The translations under genes were made by a program, and so were the position numbers. Positions 37,907 through 46,982 of a stretch of DNA of 64,000 nt are shown piece after piece. The notes under the pieces were generated by a model that ran no database searches, was not told the DNA's origin, and was given only the letters and a program-made list of their open reading frames with translations. Within the stretch, counting starts at the first letter, position 1; each line of letters starts with the position of its first letter. The stretch comes from Tenacibaculum adriaticum (GTDB lineage: Bacteria; Bacteroidota; Bacteroidia; Flavobacteriales; Flavobacteriaceae), in NCBI RefSeq assembly GCF_008124875.1, contig NZ_VNIA01000004.1, positions 238,805 through 302,804 on the forward strand, read 5' to 3'.

Positions 37907-39001
37907 TTAAATATAGTGTATTGGATTTGTACTTTTTTCGCTTAAAATAATTGCAAAATTACTAAATTTTTCGGTAAGATACTCAACTAAAAGGTTTTTT
38001 GTAAACTGTTCACTTTCATAGTGACCAACATCGGCTAATAAAATCCTTTTTTCAGCTTTAAAAAATTCATGATATTTAAAATCAGCACTCACATAAGCAT
38101 CTGCTTTTGATCTAATAGCATTGCTGATAGCAAAACTTCCAGAACCGCCTAAAACAGCTACTTTTTTTATCGATTTGTTTAGTAATTCTGAATGGCGTAC
38201 ACAGTCTGTTTTAAATATCTTTTTAACGAATTGTAAAAAATCTTTTTCATTCATTTCTGATGACAATTCACCAATCATCCCCATTCCTATATTTTGGTTA
38301 GTATTATCTAATGTAATTATTTCATAAGCGACTTCTTCATACGGATGATTACTAAATAATGCTTTAAGGACTTTTCCTTCTAGATAATTTTCAAAAACCA
38401 CTGAAATACAAGTTTCTTCTTCAAACATTAGCTTTCCTTTTTCACCAACTGTAGGATTAGAATCAGGGTTACCACGATAACTTCCCTTTCCTTCAACGTT
38501 GAAACTACAATGGTCGTAGTTTCCTATGTTTCCGGCTCCAGCTTCAAATAATTTATTTCGTAAATCATTGGCATCAGCAAAAGGAATATAAGTGGTCAAT
38601 TTTTTTATAATTCCCTTTTTCGGAATTAAAACCTGTGTGTTTTCTAATCCAAGAACTTCACACATTTTAGCAGAAACTCCGTTGTTAGAATTATCTAAAG
38701 CAGTATGTGTAGCATAAATAGCAATATTATTTTTTATAGCTTTCAATACTACACGCTCTACATAATTATTGCCGTTTAGTTTTTTAAGGCCATTAAAAAT
38801 AATAGGATGAAAGCTAACAATAAGGTTACAATTTTTAGCAATCGCTTCATCAACAGTTTCTTCAAGAGTATCTAAAGTAACTAAAACTCCTGTAACTTCT
38901 GTTTGGTAATTACCAAGGAGTAGACCTACATTATCAAAATCTTCTGCGTATGAAAGAGGTGCAATATGTTCTAAATAATTAGTGATGTCTTTTATTTGCA
39001 T
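37907..39001 (-). CDS. Nif3-like dinuclear metal-centre protein
   Basis: The 364-residue protein is of the long Nif3/YqfO type: two halves of the NIF3 fold with a CutA-like insert in the middle (about 125-235, including NHPYEEVAYEIITLDN). Metal-ligand blocks are SFHPIIF, YATHTALDN near the N-terminus and LADVGHYESEQF near the C-terminus. Family members form toroidal hexamers; annotation as GTP cyclohydrolase type 2 is doubtful. It starts beside the divergent lpxK region and is coupled with the coiled-coil gene downstream. Confidence 0.92.
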   Translation of the reverse strand: MQIKDITNYLEHIAPLSYAEDFDNVGLLLGNYQTEVTGVLVTLDTLEETVDEAIAKNCNLIVSFHPIIFNGLKKLNGNNYVERVVLKAIKNNIAIYATHTALDNSNNGVSAKMCEVLGLENTQVLIPKKGIIKKLTTYIPFADANDLRNKLFEAGAGNIGNYDHCSFNVEGKGSYRGNPDSNPTVGEKGKLMFEEETCISVVFENYLEGKVLKALFSNHPYEEVAYEIITLDNTNQNIGMGMIGELSSEMNEKDFLQFVKKIFKTDCVRHSELLNKSIKKVAVLGGSGSFAISNAIRSKADAYVSADFKYHEFFKAEKRILLADVGHYESEQFTKNLLVEYLTEKFSNFAIILSEKSTNPIHYI

Positions 39002-39040
39002 AGTTCTATATTAACTGAAATCAAAGTTACTAAATTTAGT

Positions 39041-39107
39041 GATTACGAGGAGAAACGACGAAGTAATCTATTTAATAAGATTGGCTCACTGTTGTTCGCA
39101 ATGACGG
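39041..39107. repeat. REP-like imperfect palindromic repeat upstream of lpxK
   Basis: AATCT (39065-39069) faces AGATT (39078-39082), with imperfect outer arms (ACGAGGAGAAACGACGAAGT and TTGTTCGCAATGACGG). It resembles the dispersed intergenic palindrome with GAAGCAATCT and CGCAATGACG ends that I know from flavobacterial genomes. There is no second copy in this window, so the identification rests on recollection of the motif. Confidence 0.4.
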
Positions 39108-39117
39108 AAATATTTTC

Positions 39118-39125
39118 TACTTTTG
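39118..39125 (+). promoter_or_regulatory. Perfect -7 element just before lpxK
   Basis: TACTTTTG fits TAnnTTTG exactly and ends five bases before the chosen ATG at 39131. A TTG at 39092-39094 could be the -33 element, but the spacer is long (23). If used, the mRNA would start at or beside the start codon, nearly leaderless. Confidence 0.35.
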
Positions 39126-39130
39126 GCTTA

Positions 39131-40153
39131 ATGAAAATACTTCGGTTTTTACTATTTCCATTTGCCATCTTATACGATTTGATAATTTCAATTCGTAATT
39201 TTTTATTTGATGTTAACATTTTAAGATCTATATCCTTTGATATTCCTGTAATTGCTGTTGGGAATTTAAGTGTAGGAGGAACAGGTAAATCGCCACAAAT
39301 TGAATATTTAATTCGATTATTAAAAAATGAACATAAGGTTGCAGTTTTAAGTCGTGGATATAAACGAAAAACGAAAGGATTTCAATTAGTAAATTCAACG
39401 CATTCTGCAGAAGATGTGGGAGATGAACCACTCCAATTTTTTAAAAAATTTGATAATGTTACTGTAGCTGTGGATGCTAATAGAACGAACGGAATTCAAC
39501 AGTTATTGAAGTTAGTAGATCCACCAGAAATTATATTGTTAGATGATGCTTTTCAACATAGAAAAGTGAAGGCAGGTTTTTATATTTTACTTACCAAATA
39601 CGACGATTTATATGTAAACGATTTTATTTTACCTGCAGGACATTTACGTGAAAGTAGAAAAGGAGCGAAGAGAGCAAATATAGTTGTTGTAACTAAATGT
39701 CCGCAAAATCTATCAGACACAGAACAAAATAAAATCATTAAAAAACTCAACCTGAAGTCAAATCAAAAAGTATTTTTTACCGCTATTGATTATGATAAAA
39801 AATTAAAAGGAAGCGGGGAGATTTCAATAGAAAATTTAAAAAATAAAGAAATTGTTTTGGTTACAGGAATTGCAAATCCGACTCCATTATTAAATTATTT
39901 ATCAGAAGAAAACATTAATTTCACACATTTGAAGTTCCCAGACCATCACAATTTTACTTCAGAGGATATTTCAAGAATACATACTGTTTTTAACGGAATT
40001 GAATCCGAAGAAAAAATATTAATTACTACCGAGAAAGATTACGTTCGACTTAAAGATAAAGTAGCTAATATTAGTTATATAGCAATAAAAAGTATTTTTT
40101 TAACTGATGAAAAACTGTTTGTTTTTGAAATTCAGGAGTTTATAAAAAAATAA
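39131..40153 (+). CDS. lpxK: Tetraacyldisaccharide 4'-kinase LpxK
   Basis: LpxK phosphorylates the 4' position of the lipid A disaccharide at the inner membrane. I start at ATG 39131 (MKILRFLLFPFAILYDLI), the family's usual N-terminus with its membrane-binding helix; a frame open from 38996 adds 45 unrelated residues that come from a repeat. The protein is 340 residues with a Walker A-like GGTGKSP (49-55), RGYKRKTKGF, DDAFQHRKV and the C-terminal FPDHHNFT and TTEKDYVRL blocks. It is divergent from the Nif3-like gene. Confidence 0.94.
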   Translation: MKILRFLLFPFAILYDLIISIRNFLFDVNILRSISFDIPVIAVGNLSVGGTGKSPQIEYLIRLLKNEHKVAVLSRGYKRKTKGFQLVNSTHSAEDVGDEPLQFFKKFDNVTVAVDANRTNGIQQLLKLVDPPEIILLDDAFQHRKVKAGFYILLTKYDDLYVNDFILPAGHLRESRKGAKRANIVVVTKCPQNLSDTEQNKIIKKLNLKSNQKVFFTAIDYDKKLKGSGEISIENLKNKEIVLVTGIANPTPLLNYLSEENINFTHLKFPDHHNFTSEDISRIHTVFNGIESEEKILITTEKDYVRLKDKVANISYIAIKSIFLTDEKLFVFEIQEFIKK

Positions 40154-40212
40154 ATTTATTATATTGGCATTGTTTTTGGTATTGTGAACTGAATATAAAC
40201 GTATTATAGCAG

Positions 40213-40713
40213 ATGAAGAAATTGATTTTAGGTTTAGGAATGTTTATTGGTGTTGTGAGTTTTTTAAATGCACAAAGTACCGTTGTTTCTAATGGTGATG
40301 AGGTTGAGCAGACTAAAGAGAATTTAATACAAATAGATTGGCAATCAACTTTTAAAGAAGCCGTTAAAAAAGCAAAAAAAGAACATAAGCCTATTTTAAT
40401 TTATTTTACGGGTTCAGATTGGTGTGGACCTTGTATGGAGTTAGATAAAAACTTATTTCATACAGAAAAGTTTAAAGCATATTCGAAAGAAAATATGGTT
40501 TTATACTTAGCAGATTATCCTAGAAATAAAGATTTAGTAACCGCTAAAAATAAAGCAACAAATGAAGAGCTTAGTAGAAGGTATGCGCAAACTTCATTTC
40601 CAACATTAATAATGATTGATGAAAACGGAAATGTGTTAGGTAGAAAAAATGGTTCTTATATGGTTGAGTATTATTATCCTTTTTTTGAAGAAATTTCCAA
40701 CAATTATAAGTAA
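40213..40713 (+). CDS. Secreted thioredoxin family protein
   Basis: The 166-residue protein has a Sec signal peptide (cleavage near LNAQS, residue 21) and a thioredoxin_7/DsbD-gamma-like fold with active site GSDWCGPCMELD (Cys71, Cys74) and cis-Pro loop TSFPTLIMID. It probably reduces disulfides in the periplasm. It stands 59 bases after lpxK and ends at a strong terminator, so it may be co-transcribed with lpxK, though no functional link is evident. Confidence 0.88.
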   Translation: MKKLILGLGMFIGVVSFLNAQSTVVSNGDEVEQTKENLIQIDWQSTFKEAVKKAKKEHKPILIYFTGSDWCGPCMELDKNLFHTEKFKAYSKENMVLYLADYPRNKDLVTAKNKATNEELSRRYAQTSFPTLIMIDENGNVLGRKNGSYMVEYYYPFFEEISNNYK

Positions 40714-40731
40714 TATTCCATAAAATGATAT

Positions 40732-40766
40732 AAAAAAATCCGCTGAAATTTTCAGCGGATTTTTTT
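40732..40766. terminator. Bidirectional terminator between the thioredoxin and manC genes
   Basis: A 17-bp perfect stem (40732-40748 with 40750-40766, core ATCCGCTGAAA/TTTCAGCGGAT) with A-run and T-run ends both the plus-strand thioredoxin gene and the five-gene minus-strand operon. Confidence 0.93.
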
Positions 40767-41841
40767 ATACGAACTCATTACCAAAAGTATTTTTGGCGTT
40801 CGCCATAATTTGTTTAATATCTTGATCGTCTTTTCTAGGACAAATCATAATAACATCTTCTTTCTCTACAACGATAAAATCTTGTAAACCTTGAATAATG
40901 ACCTTTTTTCCGTTTTGAGTTCGGATCATGTTTCCGTTGGCATCTCTAAAAATAGTATCTGCACCAACAGTTGCATTATTATGAATGTCTTTTTCTAACT
41001 TATTATAAAGAGAACCCCAGGTTCCTAAATCGTTCCAACCAAAATCAACAGGTAAAACATGAACGTTTTTAGCGCGTTCCATGACACCAAAATCAATAGA
41101 AATGTTTTCACATTTTTCATAATTATTACGGATGAAGTCATCTTCAAAATCAGAATTATAAACATTATTTCCATCATCTAAAACATCAACCATTTCTGGT
41201 AAATAGTTTTTAAAAGCTTTGATAATACTTTTCACCGACCACACAAAAATTCCTGCATTCCATAGATAATCACCACTCTCTATAAATTGTTTTGCAGTTA
41301 CTAGATTTGGTTTTTCGGTAAAGTTTTTTACTTTTTTTATTTCTGCAGAATTTGCTTCAAATTGAATATAGCCATAACCTGTATTAGGGTGATCAGGTTG
41401 AATTCCTAACGTCATTAAAATATCTTTTTCAGAACAGGCTTTGAATGAAGTTTCAATGTTTTTAATAAACTCAGCTTCATTGTCTATCCAATGATCAGAC
41501 GGAGCAACCAACATAACCGCGTTTGGATTTTGATTATAAATTTTTAAAGCAGAGTACAAAATACAAGGTGCAGTATTACGCATTGCAGGTTCTAACAATA
41601 ACTGATTTTGGTTAACCTTAGGTAATTGCTCTAACACTAGTTTTTCGTATCGTTCGTTGGTTGCAATTAATATATTTTTTGATGGCACTAATTCATTAAT
41701 TCTTTCGAAAGTTCGTTGAATTAGCGTTTCTCCCGTTCCTAACATATCATGGAACTGTTTTGGAAATTTTTGTGTACTTACAGGCCAAAACCTAGAGCCG
41801 ACACCACCCGCCATAATAACTGCGTAATAATTATTGTTCAT
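40765..41841 (-). CDS. manC: Mannose-1-phosphate guanylyltransferase
   Basis: This enzyme makes GDP-mannose from mannose 1-phosphate and GTP for surface glycans. The nucleotide loop AGGVGSRFWPVSTQKFPKQF starts at residue 11 with the chosen ATG 41841; an ATG ten codons earlier would put extra residues before the normal MNNNYYAVIMAGG start. Further blocks are PAMRNTAPCI, PSDHWI, GYGYI, FTEKP and WNAGIFVW. There is no C-terminal isomerase domain, so it is the single-function form (358 residues). It ends the five-gene operon. Confidence 0.93.
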   Translation of the reverse strand: MNNNYYAVIMAGGVGSRFWPVSTQKFPKQFHDMLGTGETLIQRTFERINELVPSKNILIATNERYEKLVLEQLPKVNQNQLLLEPAMRNTAPCILYSALKIYNQNPNAVMLVAPSDHWIDNEAEFIKNIETSFKACSEKDILMTLGIQPDHPNTGYGYIQFEANSAEIKKVKNFTEKPNLVTAKQFIESGDYLWNAGIFVWSVKSIIKAFKNYLPEMVDVLDDGNNVYNSDFEDDFIRNNYEKCENISIDFGVMERAKNVHVLPVDFGWNDLGTWGSLYNKLEKDIHNNATVGADTIFRDANGNMIRTQNGKKVIIQGLQDFIVVEKEDVIMICPRKDDQDIKQIMANAKNTFGNEFV

Positions 41842-41860
41842 AATTTTGATTGATTTTGTT

Positions 41861-42448
41861 TTACTCAACAAGTAAAACTTCTACATTCTGATTAAAAAGA
41901 TACACACGTTTGTTTGCTAAATTTAAGCACTCATAACGTGTTCTTCTCTTTATTCCGCGTTTATAGAGTTTACTTTTAAACTGAAAAACGCTTCCTTTTG
42001 GAAGCTCAAAGATAAAGCTCTTTCCGGTTTCTGCCATACCTCCTCGTAAAGCTAATGATAAATTTACGTCGGCATCTGTACTTGCCTTCGGATTTTTTAA
42101 ATAATTAGCTAGATGAGGTAGTACATTTTGAGGATAAATTTCAGGTTGTAAAAAAGGCAACATTAAATGTTGAAAAACAGTTTTCCATTCCTTACCATGT
42201 GGTTGAACACGACCGAATTTTTTATGTGTTACATGATGAGAAACTTCGTGGATTAAAGTCAGCAAAAACTGATGCTCATTTAAATTATTATTAACAGTAA
42301 TTTGAGTACTTCCGTTAGGAAAAGTTCTAAAATCACCATGTTTGGTGTGTCGTTGATTTACAATTTTTAAATTGATTTTATGCTCGATAATTAAATACTC
42401 AACTAACGGAACAGCTTTTTTAGGGATGTGTTTGTAAAGAATTTGCAT
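41861..42448 (-). CDS. SprT-like zinc metalloprotease domain protein
   Basis: The 195-residue protein has the SprT-type catalytic motif HEVSHH (His67, Glu68, His71) with a third ligand candidate in QPHGKEW. A C-terminal beta-rich part (KLYKRGIKRRTRYECLNL) is a ribbon lacking the four cysteines typical of SprT/Spartan zinc ribbons. Bacterial SprT proteins are poorly known; eukaryotic Spartan cleaves DNA-protein crosslinks. It overlaps the SDR gene by one base and lies in the operon with an M48 protease and manC. Confidence 0.85.
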   Translation of the reverse strand: MQILYKHIPKKAVPLVEYLIIEHKINLKIVNQRHTKHGDFRTFPNGSTQITVNNNLNEHQFLLTLIHEVSHHVTHKKFGRVQPHGKEWKTVFQHLMLPFLQPEIYPQNVLPHLANYLKNPKASTDADVNLSLALRGGMAETGKSFIFELPKGSVFQFKSKLYKRGIKRRTRYECLNLANKRVYLFNQNVEVLLVE

Positions 42449-43140
42449 TAAGGTGTTGAACTCGAAACTTGTAATACTTTTCCGTTGTAAAATTTATTTC
42501 CTGTAAGGGCAAAATTAAATATATAATCGGCCATTTCTTTTGCAGATAATGGAGCAATATAACCTGGAAAAGCTTCTTCTAACATTTCTGTTTGCACAGC
42601 TCCTAAAGCCAATACATTAAATGCTATTTGTTGTTCTTTGTATTCTTCTGCTAACAACTCTGATAATGTAATTACAGCTCCTTTTGCCGAACTGTAAGCC
42701 GCTAAACCAGGAAACTTCATGCTTCCTTGAATTCCTCCCATACTGCTAATAGTAACTACATGACTTCCTTTTTCCATAAATGGAAGTAGGTTTTTAGTCA
42801 ATTCAGCAACAGCAAAAACATTTACTTTATACACTTCTAAAAAATCATCTGAAGTTAATTTTTCAAATGGTTTATTAATGAGTTTACCAGCATTATTGAT
42901 TAGGATGTCTACTTTTTGCCAATTTAATTTTACAAAATTGACTGCTTTCATTATGTCATTTACATCAGATAAATCTGTAGAAATGAGAGTGATATTTTTA
43001 TGATTTAAACTTTCTAGAGAGTTTGTTTTTCTTGATAAAGCTAAAACGTTGTAACCTGCATTTGCAAATTGTTTAGCGAGTTCAAGCCCAATTCCTCTAC
43101 TGGTACCAGTAATTACAATATTTTTATTAATAATTTTCAT
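42448..43140 (-). CDS. Short-chain dehydrogenase/reductase
   Basis: The 230-residue Rossmann enzyme has TGTSRGIG (11-18) for NAD(P) binding, NNAG (82-85), a catalytic Ser in TISSMGG and the YxxxK pair Tyr149-Lys153. Arg38 after the second strand (LSRK) suggests NADPH preference. The substrate cannot be read from sequence. Its start overlaps the M48 gene by 14 bases and its stop overlaps the SprT gene start, so translation is coupled. Confidence 0.92.
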   Translation of the reverse strand: MKIINKNIVITGTSRGIGLELAKQFANAGYNVLALSRKTNSLESLNHKNITLISTDLSDVNDIMKAVNFVKLNWQKVDILINNAGKLINKPFEKLTSDDFLEVYKVNVFAVAELTKNLLPFMEKGSHVVTISSMGGIQGSMKFPGLAAYSSAKGAVITLSELLAEEYKEQQIAFNVLALGAVQTEMLEEAFPGYIAPLSAKEMADYIFNFALTGNKFYNGKVLQVSSSTP

Positions 43141-44257
43141 TTAATAGATCGTCATAACTTTTTGTTTTCTCTTCAGAAGAAAAAGAATTTTTAAGGTCTA
43201 GCCATTTTTCTTTTAAAATCTCATTTTGTTCAAAGCTTTCTTGTTTATCGGCAATTTTCTTAGTGTATTCAATACGGTCTTTTAGCATTGGATGACTATC
43301 TAAAAAAGAAGGAATATCTCTCGAAGTTTCTTTTTTTAGAAGTTGAAACAATTCAGGCATTCCGTGTAAATCTAGATTGTTTTTTCGCATCATTTCTAAC
43401 CCGAAAATATCGGCTTCTTTTTCTAAACTTCGTGTAAAAGAGAGCTGAGAAAATAGATGCGCATTTTCACCAATAATAGCAGTTATACTGTTAATATCAC
43501 CAAATAAAACAGAGACAAAGATAGCACTTGATAAGTTGCGAGATACATTTTTTAACACATGTCTGTTATTTATATGTGAAATTTCGTGACTAATTAAAGC
43601 GGCAAGTTGATTTTCGTTTTCAATTTTTTTTAATAAAGAAGAGTATATTATAACTTTTCCTCCAGAAATTGCAAAAGCGTTTAGATCATCGTTTTTAACA
43701 ACGTGTGCTTTTATTGGAAATTCACTATCTATTTGCATGGCATCTACAAAATACTGTAATTTTTTTGATTGTTGATAGTCAATCTCCCAATCGGGAGATA
43801 ATGCTCTATAAACATAATTACCAAAAGTAATAACACGTTCTTTCGGTAAGTTTTTAGCAAAATTAATAGCGACAGTTGGTATTACATAAAAATACATACC
43901 TGCGGCAAAACCAACAATTGCTAATAGTAATAAAGTAATAGATTTATTGCCTGATTTATGTAATAAAATATCTATTTTATTGTTTAAATTTTTATGAATG
44001 CTTTTAGAAATGTATTCAATAAAAGTATTGTCTGAACTTTCAATTTTCTGAAATGGAAAAGTTTTTCCATATGTGAAAGCAATTAATCCTTTGGTAAAAA
44101 CTTCTGATTTTTGAATATCTTCAATTTTCCAATGCACTTCTTTATGTAAACCATTTTCATCAGTAAATAAAATCCTCCAATCTGTTGTATTTGGATGTAC
44201 TGATGCTAAATACGTTTTTGATGATTCTCCGTCAAAATAATTTGCTTTAAAAGACAT
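43127..44257 (-). CDS. M48 family metalloprotease
   Basis: The 376-residue membrane protease has a membrane helix at about 107-128, followed by the M48 catalytic motif HEISH (His224, Glu225, His228) and a third ligand Glu in EKEADIFGLEMM. The NAFAISGGKVIIYS block before it is typical of M48/HtpX/LoiP peptidases. The first 100 residues form a separate beta-rich domain. It follows the DUF898 gene after six bases. A role in envelope protein quality control is inferred. Confidence 0.92.
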   Translation of the reverse strand: MSFKANYFDGESSKTYLASVHPNTTDWRILFTDENGLHKEVHWKIEDIQKSEVFTKGLIAFTYGKTFPFQKIESSDNTFIEYISKSIHKNLNNKIDILLHKSGNKSITLLLLAIVGFAAGMYFYVIPTVAINFAKNLPKERVITFGNYVYRALSPDWEIDYQQSKKLQYFVDAMQIDSEFPIKAHVVKNDDLNAFAISGGKVIIYSSLLKKIENENQLAALISHEISHINNRHVLKNVSRNLSSAIFVSVLFGDINSITAIIGENAHLFSQLSFTRSLEKEADIFGLEMMRKNNLDLHGMPELFQLLKKETSRDIPSFLDSHPMLKDRIEYTKKIADKQESFEQNEILKEKWLDLKNSFSSEEKTKSYDDLLNENY

Positions 44258-44263
44258 TGATTG

Positions 44264-45235
44264 TTATATTAAATCAAAATCTAAAAAATCTAAGAAATCA
44301 TCACCAGCTGCATCATCATAATCATCATAAGAAACTTGCTGAATGCTATTGGTATCTAAGCCTTCTTCAATTTCTAAAAAGCGGAACATAAATTGAAAGG
44401 TACGAACAATTACCCAAGGAGTTGCAATACCAAATGTGAACACGATTAATAAAGAATTCACTACAAAAAGTTCAAAGATATCACCAACTTTCATATTGAA
44501 TTTAAAGTTTACTTTTTTGCCGTTTTGTGTAATTTCTGTATTGTCAGCATAAAATTTCCATAAGTTTTTAAAATACCAAAAAGAATAAATTCCAAGTGTA
44601 GGATAAACAAACAAAATCATTTTAATGTTAATCCAAAATAATGATTCTCCTTTTCCTTTAAAATCAAAAGATAAATTACCAAAGCGCATATGGCTCAGAA
44701 TATATTTTCTAATATCTACAGAAAACCATGCGCCGTATATTCCTAGTGTAAATACTGTTAAAATAGCTCCTACTATAAACTTCCAAAACAACTCCATTTT
44801 GTCTCCTAAATACTTAAAATGTATACCTTTCCACGAACTTCTTGAAGCTCTGTAACGAGCAGCTCCATGTATAGCAAAAGGAATAATCAATAAAAAGAAA
44901 AGGTAAAAAACACCTAAAGCGATAAAAGTGGTTATTTCGTTTTCGGTTTGAATCCCGTAGAATAAGAATCCGTACAGTAATATAAAGATGATGTAAATTT
45001 TTATAAATCCTCGAAACACTTCTTTACCCGTTGCATGAAATGTAAAACGCGCTTTGTCTAATTCGGTAGATTGGTAGTGATATTTTAATTTTTCAACTTT
45101 TGCCCAAGGATAATATATTCCTAATGTAACAATTGTTAAAAGCAAATTTTTAAAGTAAATGATAGCAAACTCACTACCTTTTCCGAAGTATTTAAAGCGT
45201 TTTTTTTCGGTGTTTAAACCAGATATAATTTCCAT
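44264..45235 (-). CDS. DUF898 (YjgN-like) membrane protein
   Basis: I start at ATG 45235 (MEIISGLNTEKKRFKYFGKG), which fits the family better than an ATG 21 codons upstream. The 323-residue protein has three similar units, each with an FKGKGxE(A/S)LFW-type motif and paired membrane helices (GSEFAIIYFKNLLLTIVTLGIYYPWA; GDKMELFWKF; GESLFWINIK), then an acidic Asp-rich tail. YjgN family function is unknown. It heads the operon with the M48 protease, SDR, SprT and manC genes. Confidence 0.88.
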   Translation of the reverse strand: MEIISGLNTEKKRFKYFGKGSEFAIIYFKNLLLTIVTLGIYYPWAKVEKLKYHYQSTELDKARFTFHATGKEVFRGFIKIYIIFILLYGFLFYGIQTENEITTFIALGVFYLFFLLIIPFAIHGAARYRASRSSWKGIHFKYLGDKMELFWKFIVGAILTVFTLGIYGAWFSVDIRKYILSHMRFGNLSFDFKGKGESLFWINIKMILFVYPTLGIYSFWYFKNLWKFYADNTEITQNGKKVNFKFNMKVGDIFELFVVNSLLIVFTFGIATPWVIVRTFQFMFRFLEIEEGLDTNSIQQVSYDDYDDAAGDDFLDFLDFDLI

Positions 45236-45349
45236 TATCTTTTGGGGATTGATTAGAAACCAAAAATGCAATTTTATTTTGTGTTTTACAAATAACACTT
45301 TGTTTGTATAAAATTTGATACTTTTATAAAAACATAATCCCTATTTAAT

Positions 45350-46633
45350 ATGAAAAAAATAATTGTTTTTCTCTCTTTTTTATTAATGATTAATAGTGTA
45401 GTTGCTCAAAATACATATGTTTTATGTGGAAAATTGATTGATACAAAATCAGGAGAAATAAAAACAGAACAAACTATTGTTGTTAATGATAATAAAATTA
45501 TTGATGTTATAAATGATTACGTAATGCCACGTAATACAGTTGATAAAATCATTGATTTAAAAGATAAAGTGGTGATGCCTGGATTAATTGATATGCATGT
45601 GCATATTGAACAAGAGTTTAATCAAAAAACACGATTGAATAGATATATTTTAAACGAGGCAGATATTGCTTTTAACTCAGTTGGTTTTGCCAAAACGACT
45701 TTATTAAACGGATTTACGACAGTTAGAGATTTAGGTGGAACTGGAGTTAATATTTCGATTCGAAATGCAATTAACGCAGGTAAAATTTTAGGACCAAGAG
45801 TTTTTACTGCTGGTAAATCATTAGCGACAACCGGAGGTCATGCAGATCCCACTAATGGAAGTAGTAGAGAGTTAACTGGTAATCCTGGACCAAAAGAAGG
45901 AGTTGTAAATAGTGTTGAAGATGCAAAAAAAGCAGTGCGACAACGGTATAAAAATGGAGCCGATTGTATTAAAATCACAGCTACAGGAGGAGTGTTAAGC
46001 GTTGCGAAAAGTGGGGACAATCCACAATTTACCGTTGAAGAAATAAAAGCTATCTGTGATATGGCGAAAGACTACGGAATGCATGTTGCAGCTCATGCTC
46101 ATGGAGACGAAGGTATGCAGCGAGCAATACTAGGAGGCGTAAAAACTATAGAGCACGGTACATACATGAGTGATAAAACCATGGAGTTAATGAAAAAATA
46201 CGATGTGTATTTGACGCCAACAATTACAGCAGGAAAAGAAGTAGAGGAGAAGGCAAAAGTAAAAGGGTTTTACCCTGAAATTGTTGTGCCAAAGGCATTG
46301 GCTGTGGGACCACAAATTCAAGGAACGTTTGCTAAGGCTTATAAAAAAGGAGTAGGAATAGTTTTTGGAACAGATGCAGGTGTTTTTAAGCATGGGAATA
46401 ATGGAAAAGAGTTTGGTTATATGGTTGAAGCAGGTATGTCTGCAATAGAAACGATACAATCAGCTACAATTACACCTGCTAAAATTTTAAAAATGGAAAA
46501 TGAAATAGGACAACTTAAAAAAGGTTTTTATGCTGATATTATCGCGGTTGATGAAGATCCAGCTCAAAATATTAAGACCATGGAAAAGGTAGTTTTTGTA
46601 ATGAAAAACGGAGTTGTATATAAAAAAGATTAA
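45350..46633 (+). CDS. Secreted amidohydrolase family protein
   Basis: The 427-residue protein has a signal peptide (to about VVAQ, residue 20) and an amidohydrolase fold. The first metal ligands are in MHVH (His83, His85), then HAHGDEG, IEHGTYM and the metal Asp in FGTDAGVFKHG. It resembles the Xaa-Pro dipeptidase/imidazolonepropionase-like group of metal-dependent hydrolases exported to the periplasm. The substrate may be a dipeptide or another amide. It is a single gene with a terminator 23 bases after its stop. Confidence 0.92.
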   Translation: MKKIIVFLSFLLMINSVVAQNTYVLCGKLIDTKSGEIKTEQTIVVNDNKIIDVINDYVMPRNTVDKIIDLKDKVVMPGLIDMHVHIEQEFNQKTRLNRYILNEADIAFNSVGFAKTTLLNGFTTVRDLGGTGVNISIRNAINAGKILGPRVFTAGKSLATTGGHADPTNGSSRELTGNPGPKEGVVNSVEDAKKAVRQRYKNGADCIKITATGGVLSVAKSGDNPQFTVEEIKAICDMAKDYGMHVAAHAHGDEGMQRAILGGVKTIEHGTYMSDKTMELMKKYDVYLTPTITAGKEVEEKAKVKGFYPEIVVPKALAVGPQIQGTFAKAYKKGVGIVFGTDAGVFKHGNNGKEFGYMVEAGMSAIETIQSATITPAKILKMENEIGQLKKGFYADIIAVDEDPAQNIKTMEKVVFVMKNGVVYKKD

Positions 46634-46656
46634 AAATTAATTATTTAAATAAATAA

Positions 46657-46690
46657 AAAAAGTATACCTAATCTAATAGGTATACTTTTA
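46657..46690 (+). terminator. Terminator after the amidohydrolase gene
   Basis: AGTATACCTA (46661-46670) pairs with TAGGTATACT (46677-46686), flanked by AAAA and TTTT. Confidence 0.85.
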
Positions 46691-46694
46691 AACT

Positions 46695-46778
46695 TAATAG
46701 TTTCCCCCGAAACCATTGCACTCAATTAAAAAAAACTAATAGTTTCCCCCGAAACCATTATACTCAATTTAAAAAAAC
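46695..46778. repeat. Two tandem copies of a 42-bp unit
   Basis: Each unit starts TAATAGTTTCCCCCGAAACC (46695 and 46737) and the copies differ at only a few positions. Each holds a GTTTC-CCCC-GAAAC mini-hairpin. Read on the minus strand, each ends a frame in Asn-Gly-Phe-Gly-Gly-Asn-Tyr-stop, but stops lie just upstream and there is no start codon. Confidence 0.8.
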
Positions 46779-46792
46779 TAATTGAAATTTTA

Positions 46793-46831
46793 AAAAGAGC
46801 TATTAACCAATTTATAGTTAATAGCTCTTTT
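46793..46831. terminator. Strong hairpin, possible bidirectional terminator
   Basis: AAAAGAGCTATTAAC (46793-46807) pairs perfectly with GTTAATAGCTCTTTT (46817-46831). T-runs are short on both strands. It separates the tandem repeat from the lipoprotein gene. Confidence 0.6.
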
Positions 46832-46982
46832 AAATTAAACCAAATTAACCACTTGAAATTATTGTAATTAAAAGAACTTGTAGTAAAGATAGAAAGAGAA
46901 GTTTTTTAATTTTTAATAATTCGATGGATGGTGATATTTGGGAGTTTAATAATAGATATAGAGTAGTTAAACGGAAAACTTG

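Noticed and set aside
38996-39130. 45-residue N-terminal extension of LpxK
   Set aside because: It is encoded by intergenic palindrome and promoter-like sequence and overlaps the divergent Nif3-like start. The family N-terminus begins at ATG 39131.
46695-46778. Tandem units as a CRISPR array
   Set aside because: Only two units, repeats abut without unique spacers of constant length and no cas gene is in the window.
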